33,875 bases of DNA from Candidatus Devosia symbiotica (GTDB lineage Bacteria > Pseudomonadota > Alphaproteobacteria > Rhizobiales > Devosiaceae). Shown here in pieces: positions 26,251 through 32,403 of this stretch; position 1 is the first letter of the stretch; each line of letters opens with the position of its first letter. The stretch is taken from positions 1-33,875 of the forward strand of contig JALBVE010000016.1 in NCBI GenBank assembly GCA_025050575.1. Direction: 5' to 3'. The notes under the pieces are model-generated. The model saw only the letters and a program-made list of their open reading frames with translations. It was not told the DNA's origin and did not search any database. The translations under genes and the position numbers were made by a program.

Positions 26251-26979
26251 GTGTTGTCCGGCGTTCGATTTAGCGCGACCGCCGCAGCCCTACAAGCGCC
26301 CGGAGCGCAGGACTTTCGACGCAGCGATGTGCGGGCGTTGGCGGTATCATTAACGCAACGGCTGAGTCACCAGGAATTGGGCGTCGGTTCAGGCGGCACG
26401 CGCAATATTTCGGGCACCAACAGGCCGCTGGTCGAGCTTGAGCGTTCGCTCGCCGAGCTACACCACAAGGAAGGCGCGCTGGTTTTCACATCGGGCTTCG
26501 TGTCAAACGAAGCCGGTATCGCGACCATTGCCCGGCTGTTGCCTGATTGCATCATCTATTCGGACCAACTCAACGATGCCTCGATGATTCAGGGCGCGCG
26601 CCAGTCTGGCATGCAGAAGGCGATCTTCCGGCACAATGACGTTGCCCATCTGCGCGAGCTACTGGCCCAGGTAGATCGCAAGCGGCCCAAGCTGATCTGC
26701 TTTGAATCGGCTTATTCGATGGATGGCGACGTTGCCCCCATCAAGGAGATCTGCGATCTAGCCGAGGAATTCGGCGCTCTGACCTATATCGATGAAGTCC
26801 ATGCCGTTGGCATGTATGGTCCGCGCGGCGGCGGCATTGCCAAGCGCGAAGAGCTGATGGACCTCATCCATATTATCGAGGATACGCTGGCCAAGAGCTT
26901 TGGCATCATGGGTGGCTATATTGCCGCCAACAAGGCGATCATCGACGCGGTGCGATCCTCCGTCGCTCCATTGAGCTGA
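26251..26979 (+). pseudogene. hemA: 5-aminolevulinate synthase core, both ends replaced; fused to IS256 3' end
   Basis: 5-aminolevulinate synthase condenses glycine and succinyl-CoA to start haem synthesis. Residues about 45-236 of this open frame match its middle: [80 protein letters not shown] and the pyridoxal lysine in TLAKSFG (Lys215). The normal N-terminal roughly 80-90 residues are replaced by unrelated sequence. After IIDAVRS the frame runs straight into the last codons of the IS256-type transposase (SVAPLS and stop), so the C-terminal roughly 150 residues are lost. The open frame is deceptive; the enzyme cannot be functional. Bears directly on haem supply if no other copy exists. Confidence 0.88.
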
Positions 26980-27087
26980 TGATCCCCTCATCAGCTTGTC
27001 GGCAGTCCCTGCACGCTGACTAGCCCAGCCAAGCGGGAAATGCGTGATGGCCAAGCCTTAGTTATACCACGCCAAAGGGCGGGGTTG
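26959..27087. repeat. Inverted repeat copy B: solitary 3' end of an IS256-type element
   Basis: 129 bases identical to the reverse complement of 22323-22452 apart from one missing base. On its left it is fused in frame to hemA; on its right, three bases further on, begins the GTG start of a sugar ABC ATPase. No other IS sequence is here, so this is a scar left by deletion or recombination between IS copies. Confidence 0.9.
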
Positions 27088-27089
27088 GG

Positions 27090-27209
27090 GTGAGCACCCC
27101 GGTTCTGGAAATCCGCGACGCTCACATGCATTTTGGTACCGTTCACGCCCTCAGGGGTGTAAGTCTGCGGGCCTATCGCGGCGAGATCATGGCCTTGCTT
27201 GGCGATAGC
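27090..27209 (+). pseudogene. N-terminal stub of a sugar ABC transporter ATPase
   Basis: GTG start, then STPVLEIRDAHMHFGTVHAL, RGVSLRAYRGEIMALLGDS. This is the N-terminal beta sheet of ATPases of ribose/fructose-type sugar importers, ending inside the Walker A motif (GDNGAGKST expected). Everything after about 40 codons is missing. The start is only 2 bases from the IS scar, so its own promoter has also been lost. Supports an ancestral sugar-uptake cluster here. Confidence 0.75.
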
Positions 27210-27331
27210 AGAAGAACCAATGTAATGCGGCAAAGGCGATCCGCGCCGCCGGTCTGGCACAGCACAGCCTCGACATCGACGGCGTTCTCATGGATCAGCA
27301 GATCCGCCGGGATTGGCAGGGGTTGGCACAC
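27210..27331. other. Unassigned junk between two gene remnants
   Basis: Between the ATPase stub and the ThuA-like remnant. One plus-strand reading (IRAAGLAQHSLDIDGVLMD, about 27239-27295) looks protein-like and may be the tail of a deleted gene, but I cannot name it. Confidence 0.35.
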
Positions 27332-27979
27332 CTAACGCGCCGCCCAGTTCAGGCCGCGGCGCAATATCGTAGCCATTTCGGGTACAGAGAATTCAGACGC
27401 AACATGCCCCAGCGCCAAATAAAATACCCGACCTGCGCCATGCTTGCGCTTCCACACCATCGGCATCATCGCGCCATCGATCCAAGCAGCATGATCGCCG
27501 TTGAACCGGGTCGTTGCCAGCACCTCGTTGGAGGGATCGACATGCATGTAGTACTATTCGGAGCGGTAGGGGAAACCCTGGACCCCGACCATGATCGGAC
27601 CGTCAGGCTTGGCGATGTCGACATGGAAGTCGATAATGTCGCCGGGGTGTTGCACCCACTGACCGCCCACCATGAACTGGTAGTCGACCGCATCGCGGAA
27701 AGCATCGGCCATCCCGCCGTGAAAGCCCCTCCATCTAGACCGACGCCGCCCTACACCGCAGCGGCCAGGCTGGCGACCTCTTCCTTTTCGATCTTACTCA
27801 TGGTCACAATCAGCACGATCAGATTGAAATCGGTGACCGCCGGATCGGCGAAAGCCTTGGTACTGTCCTCGACATAGAGCTTGAAGTCATCTTCCTCGAG
27901 CCAGCCCTGAATGATACGGGCGCATTGCTCGGGTTTGTGCCCGCTCCAGCCGCCCCCAGACTATCAGTGCTTCACGCAT
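27332..27979 (-). pseudogene. ThuA-domain (trehalose utilisation-like) protein, decayed
   Basis: ATG 27979 follows GAGGAG; the reading gives MREALIVWGG, a frameshift, then [94 protein letters not shown] and [20 protein letters not shown]. This is the ThuA / class I amidotransferase-like fold seen in sugar-utilisation operons. TAG codons lie near 27734 and at YRSE-TAG-YYMHVDP near 27554, where ThuA proteins have glutamine. Homology is otherwise end to end, so the gene died recently. Context: sugar ATPase and ROK regulator. Confidence 0.85.
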
Positions 27980-28064
27980 AGCTCGTTCTCCTCAAACGCT
28001 ACGGACTGGCGGCTCCGCCAGCACAGAAATAGAGTTACAGTACAGTTCGCCGTGCCGGTCCGGT

Positions 28065-29106
28065 GTTACCCCAGGTCGACCCATAGAGCTCGACCAGCGC
28101 CATCGCGGCAGCGCCTCTGGCTCACAATTGGTCGTCCGCGGCGTCAATGACAATTTCGGCCAAGCTGGCCAGCGGCGCGGGAATGGCAATACCCAGGACA
28201 CTGCCAGCTTGTGCCGAGGCGGCACACAAACCGATCTCGCCCGCATCGACCAATTGCTTGACCTGAGCCAAGTCATGCCACGCCCGAACCGCCTCGGTCA
28301 TTTGCATATCGGCGCGCCCGCCACTGAGAATGGCACGCGCGCTCGCCAGATCGGCTAGCTTGACGGCATCGTCGCCGCCCGTACCCATGATCATGTCACT
28401 CAGGGTCAGGCTGAGCCCACGGGCGCCGCGGAACAATTGCCCGCCATGCATCACGCCAAGCCCCAGTGTTTCCTCCATCGCCACTAGTACGAAATCGTCG
28501 AGATCGCGCGCCTGTCCGAACCAGTGCTCGGCTATGGTGATGGCATTGGCATCGCTCTCGACAATGGTGGCATACAGCGACATGTCAGCATCGCGCAGCA
28601 CGCCACTGGATAGCACCTTGCCGGTTCTATGCTCGATAATGCCGGGCAGCGACAGGGCAATGGTGTTGATCTGGTTGGGCGCCAACTCGGCATCACGGAC
28701 GCATTGGCACACCATCTTCCACTAGATCGGCAATCACCTCGGTGAGCAGGTGATCCACCCGCACCGGTAATGTCAGATTGGCCAGGACATCGCTCTGAAA
28801 ATTGGTCGCCACGAACACAATGCAATTCGAGGCAATCTTGGCGCCCACCACCCAGGCCACCGCCGAGTTGAGCACCAGCATCACACTCAGACGCCCCCGC
28901 AGTTTCTGACTGTGGATATCGCCCTCGTGACGCACGCTGATCAACCCGTCATTAAGCAGTGTCACTGTAATCACTGACACCATGGTCGCCGACAGATCGG
29001 TCCGCGCGCCGATTTCGACGCGCGCAATTGCGCCATGCCGACGAATGGTGTCGAGCACATAGAAGCGATTGATCACCCGCATCAATTCGGAATCGGCGGT
29101 CTTCAT
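28065..29106 (-). pseudogene. ROK-family transcriptional regulator, decayed
   Basis: The N-terminus carries a winged helix-turn-helix (VINRFYVLDTIRRHGAIARV, then LSATMVSVITVTLLNDGLI), followed by the ROK sugar-kinase-like fold with GAKIASNCIVFVATNFQSDV. A frameshift near 28715 breaks the frame. The second part reads TIALSLPGIIEHRTGKVLSS, ESDANAITIAEHWFGQ, EETLGLGVMHGGQLFRGARG and then jumps to LSLTLSDMIMG, lacking the normal GEFGH and CxCGxxGC zinc block, so a deletion is present. A TGA at 28122-28124 replaces a likely tryptophan near the end, with TAA at 28065. ROK repressors control sugar operons such as the dead one beside it. Confidence 0.85.
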
Positions 29107-29314
29107 GGGAAAGCGGGTTAGCTGGCAGATGCTGAATTAAATCAGGATGCAAAATAACTGCAAGTGTTCTGGTCAGCTGTCATAGAACAACGCAAGGCCA
29201 AATCGCCTCGTTAAGATAGCGGCAGGCAGTAAAGCGCTAGGCTGGGTCGCCACCATGATTGAGCCTTCCTGCTCACCTGTCGGCCACCAACGTCTCCGCC
29301 AACAGGATTACTCC

Positions 29315-29800
29315 ATGACCATTCTGCGCCTTTCCAAATCGGCCCTGTTGCCGATCACCGCCCTTGCCGCCACAATGGTAGTATCGGCTTGTTCCATGGG
29401 CGGTACCAGCGCCGGCATAGCCCTGGCACCAGGCCTGGCCGCCCGCATGAATCAGCCAGGCGCCAGCCTAGATCGCGCTCAGGCAATCGCCATGATCAAC
29501 GCCTATCGTAGCACCCAGGGCCAGCCAGCACTAACCACCGACGCCGGCCTGGACGGCACGGCGCAGATCCTGGCCGACCAGTATGCGCGCACCGGCACGC
29601 CGCCTGTTACGCCGCAGGAATTGGCCGGCATGAAGCTGAGCGCCGGCTACTCAAGTTTTGCCGAAACCTTTTCGGGCTGGCGCAACAATCCGGCCGACGC
29701 AGCGGGTCTGACCATCAGCGCCTCCAGGGCCGGTATTGCCGTCAGCTACAACGGCACTTCCACCTATGGCACGCATTGGGTGCTAGTCCTTGCCCAGTGA
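29315..29800 (+). CDS. CAP-domain lipoprotein
   Basis: A 161-residue exported lipoprotein: the N-terminus MTILRLSKSALLPITALAAT ends in lipobox VSAC (Cys28). The rest is a CAP/SCP-like domain: INAYRSTQGQPALTTDAGLD (about 61-80), AQILADQYARTG, and the end GTSTYGTHWVLVLAQ with the usual strand before the C-terminus. The canonical CAP histidine near SSFAETFSGW is not evident, so activity is uncertain; bacterial CAP proteins have varied and mostly unknown roles. ATG 29315 has AGGA upstream; the frame is open to 29255 but a lipoprotein leader fixes the start. The stop overlaps the next gene. Confidence 0.85.
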   Translation: MTILRLSKSALLPITALAATMVVSACSMGGTSAGIALAPGLAARMNQPGASLDRAQAIAMINAYRSTQGQPALTTDAGLDGTAQILADQYARTGTPPVTPQELAGMKLSAGYSSFAETFSGWRNNPADAAGLTISASRAGIAVSYNGTSTYGTHWVLVLAQ

Positions 29801-30011
29801 GATCATCGACGCGCGCGGGCTTAAGTGCCCCCTGCCCGTGCTGAAAATGGAGAAGCGGCTGGTCAGCTTAACCGCTGGCGCAACCCTGACGGTTCTGGCC
29901 ACCGATCCGATGGCCAGGATCGATATCCCGCTCCATTGCTGCCAGCACGGTCATGCCTGCAGCCTCGAGATTAAGGCCGATGGTATGCGCTTTGCAATCG
30001 TAAAGGGGTAA
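29790..30011 (+). CDS. TusA-family sulfur-carrier-like protein
   Basis: A 73-residue protein of the TusA/SirA/YedF fold. The diagnostic CPxP motif lies in DARGLKCPLPVLKMEKRL with Cys13 as the persulfide-carrying residue; the rest reads LTVLATDPMARIDIPLHCCQ and HACSLEIKADGMRFAIVKG. It probably carries sulfur for tRNA thiolation or cofactor synthesis, though family members differ. Start is TTG at 29790, overlapping the CAP lipoprotein stop by 11 bases. Its 3' part from codon 20 is inside an exact tandem duplication, but this copy is complete. Confidence 0.88.
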   Translation: MPSEIIDARGLKCPLPVLKMEKRLVSLTAGATLTVLATDPMARIDIPLHCCQHGHACSLEIKADGMRFAIVKG

Positions 30012-30382
30012 CGCCTAGAACCTGCTGGGGCGTGGCAGAGGGAATGGTGCGCCATTCTGCAACATCGCCAGACCCGGGCGCAGTTCCACAGCCAGCGCTG
30101 CCTGACCAGTAGGCATGGAGAAGCGGCTGGTCAGCTTAACCGCTGGCGCAACCCTGACGGTTCTGGCCACCGATCCGATGGCCAGGATCGATATCCCGCT
30201 CCATTGCTGCCAGCACGGTCATGCCTGCAGCCTCGAGATTAAGGCCGATGGTATGCGCTTTGCAATCGTAAAGGGGTAACGCCTAGAACCTGCTGGGGCG
30301 TGGCAGAGGGAATGGTGCGCCATTCTGCAACATCGCCAGACCCGGGCGCAGTTCCACAGCCAGCGCTGCCTGACCAGTAGGC
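29847..30382. repeat. Exact 268-bp tandem duplication
   Basis: Two direct copies, 29847-30114 and 30115-30382, read base for base the same. Each holds the last 54 codons of the TusA-like gene and the last 33 codons of the convergent D,D-carboxypeptidase gene. The complete TusA gene uses copy 1 and the complete carboxypeptidase uses copy 2, so neither gene is broken. Identity implies a very recent event or an assembly artefact. Confidence 0.95.
30115..30279 (+). pseudogene. Duplicated 3' fragment of the TusA-like gene
   Basis: Second copy of codons 20-73 created by the 268-bp tandem duplication. It happens to begin with ATG but lacks the CPxP motif and any ribosome site, so no function is expected. 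Just before it, 30015-30114 is the matching extra copy of the carboxypeptidase 3' end on the other strand. Confidence 0.85.
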
Positions 30383-31464
30383 ACGGCAAAGGCCGGCAGA
30401 TGCGCTGGACGCGGGCGCGGCAGGTTGACCCCAACGGCCAGGCGGCCCAGATCGGTGGCCACATAGGTACGCGCCGCCACCACATCATTGAGATAGCTCG
30501 GCTGGCCTTTCAGGCCCATCGGAAAAGCTGCCTGCTGCGCCGCCGCATAAGCCTTGGCTTCTTTGCCGCAGATCTGCGCCCGCATATCCACCGGCGGCAC
30601 ACCCGGATTATTGCTCAGCGTCAGCACAGTCTTGCCCGTAGGCGAGGCCGACCCCGATAGGCCCTTCAGAATCAATTCGGCCGCATGCTCGTTGCGATCG
30701 CGTGCCGACTGGCCACCCAGAATCACCGCCAGCATCCTGCGGCCATTGCGCTCCACCGTAGCTACTATGTTCAAGCCCGATGCACAGACAAAACCGGTCT
30801 TCATGCCTGTCGTGCCTGCAAAACCGGTCAGCAATTCATTCTGCGATTCCAGATTTGCCTTGCCCAACTGCACCGTCTCGGTACCGAACATCGGCATATA
30901 TTGCGGAAAGCTCTGCTGGATATACAGCGCCAGCAGCGCCAGGTCGCGCGCCGAGGCAAATTGCGCCGGGTTATGCAGCCCATTAGGATTGGTGAAATGG
31001 GTTGAGGTCAGCCCCATACGGGCTGCCGCATCGTTCATCTTGAGAACAAAGCCCGCCTCGCTGCCTCCAACTGTTTCAGCAACGGCCATGGCCACGTCAT
31101 TGGCCGACTTGACCACCATGACATAAAGGGCATCCTTGAGCGTCAACGCGCTACCAGCCGGCAATCCCGACTTGGCCGGTGCCTGAGCGACTGCATGCTT
31201 AGACAGCACCACCGGGGTACTGAGCGCGATCGTGCCCTTGGCAATTTCTTCAAACGTGACATAGGCCGTCATCAGCTTGGTCAACGAGGCCGGATGCCAG
31301 GGCTGCCCGGCCTCCTGGGCATAGAGCACGTCAAGCGTATCCATATCGACCAGCAACATCGGATTGGCCTGAGCGCGAGTGAGGCTGAACAGGGCAAGCA
31401 GCGTCACGAGGACAAATTGGCGAACAATCGACAAGAGAAAACGGCTCCGGGACAGGGCGTGCAT
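30283..31464 (-). CDS. D-alanyl-D-alanine carboxypeptidase (PBP5/6 family)
   Basis: Trims the terminal D-Ala from peptidoglycan stem peptides; periplasmic, 393 residues. The signal peptide (about 8-33) ends TRAQA before NPMLLVDMDT. The active-site triad is intact: SxxK at Ser60-Lys63 (PASLTKLMTA), SxN at Ser120-Asn122 (KSANDVAMA), and KTG at 222-224 (GMKTGFVCASG). The C-terminal region (about 270-393) is less conserved and proline-rich at the end. The last 33 codons fall in the tandem duplication without altering the gene. Start ATG 31464. It is convergent with the TusA-like gene. Confidence 0.93.
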   Translation of the reverse strand: MHALSRSRFLLSIVRQFVLVTLLALFSLTRAQANPMLLVDMDTLDVLYAQEAGQPWHPASLTKLMTAYVTFEEIAKGTIALSTPVVLSKHAVAQAPAKSGLPAGSALTLKDALYVMVVKSANDVAMAVAETVGGSEAGFVLKMNDAAARMGLTSTHFTNPNGLHNPAQFASARDLALLALYIQQSFPQYMPMFGTETVQLGKANLESQNELLTGFAGTTGMKTGFVCASGLNIVATVERNGRRMLAVILGGQSARDRNEHAAELILKGLSGSASPTGKTVLTLSNNPGVPPVDMRAQICGKEAKAYAAAQQAAFPMGLKGQPSYLNDVVAARTYVATDLGRLAVGVNLPRPRPAHLPAFAVPTGQAALAVELRPGLAMLQNGAPFPLPRPSRF

Positions 31465-31537
31465 AGCCCGCCCCTCTTATCAGCGCTGCCCGCCCGGCTC
31501 AACCAAGTAGACCGCTGCTGACAGCCTTTGAAGGCTT

Positions 31538-32403
31538 GTGCGGATGGTAATGATTTTTGCCGCATTTGCGTGCATGCTGAAGGCAATCTTTTCGGGGCCT
31601 GATTTGCGCAATACCAGTATCGTTCATCTCGCTGCTCTGGCAGCGCTTTCGTCGGTGTCCACTGCTGCCTTGGCCTGTTCCGATCTAGCCATAGCACCAG
31701 GCGGCATTATCGTTATGGCGACACTATCGTACTCGCTGACGGGCGTGTGGTGCGCATGATCGGCACCCAAGCGCCAAAATTGCCGCTGGGCCGCGATGAT
31801 TTTGCCACTCGGCCTCTGGGTTCCGAAACCAAGATGGCGCTGGAGGCCTTGATACTCAGCAAATCGGTACAGCTCGGTTTTGGTGGCGAACAAACCGACC
31901 GCTATGGCCGCCATCTTGCCCATGTCTTTGTCGACACACCCGACGGCCAAGTCTGGGCACAGCAGACAATGGTCGCGCAGGGATTGGCCCGGGTCTATTC
32001 GTTTCCAAACAATCTTCAATGTCTCGATCTATTGTTTGCCGCCGAGGGCCGTGCGCGACTGTCCGGCCTCGGCATCTGGCGCGATGCCTATTACAGCGTT
32101 CGAGCGGCAGAAACGCCCAGTGAACTGCTCACTAGGGCGGTCTATTACGAACTTATCGAAGGCAGAATTCTGCTGGCCGAGCAGCGTGGCGGGCGGATCT
32201 ACCTCAATTGCGGCCGTTTCTGGAAAGAAGACTTTCTCACCGTAATCGAGGCGCCCGCATTGAAATTGTTCACTGCCGATGTCGTTGATCCGCCGGTGCT
32301 CGAAGGCGAGCTGGTGCGTATCCGTGGATGGGTGGATGACCGGGATGGTCCACGCATCGAAATCACCCATCCCGAACAGCTTGAGGTCTTGGCGATACGA
32401 TGA
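31538..32403 (+). pseudogene. Thermonuclease-like (SNase fold) protein with 5' frameshift
   Basis: The leader frame from 31538 contains the hydrophobic stretch SIVHLAALAALSSVSTAALA, a signal peptide, then CSDLAIAPGG. The SNase part is in another frame from about 31708: GDTIVLADGRVVRMIGTQAP, KMALEALILSKSVQLGF, DRYGRHLAHVFV, WAQQTMVAQGLARVYSF and EGRARLSGLGIWRD, matching the thermonuclease core with its conserved arginine. A C-terminal OB-like domain ends RIEITHPEQLEVLAIR. One frameshift near 31700-31710 separates leader and domain. Translation from ATG 31756 or GTG 31747 would lose export and the first strand. The stop overlaps the M48 gene start by 4 bases. Confidence 0.7.

Noticed and set aside
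26251..26979. Intact short 5-aminolevulinate synthase
   Set aside because: The C-terminal six residues and stop are shared exactly with the IS256 transposase at 22432, and the N-terminus lacks family similarity, so it is a chimera.
9448..27556. Reassignment of TAG to glutamine in the whole genetic code
   Set aside because: TAG is the natural final stop of recR, def, truA, dapD and the OmpA-like gene at the expected C-termini, and the broken genes also carry TGA, TAA and frameshifts. Partial suppression remains possible; full recoding does not fit.
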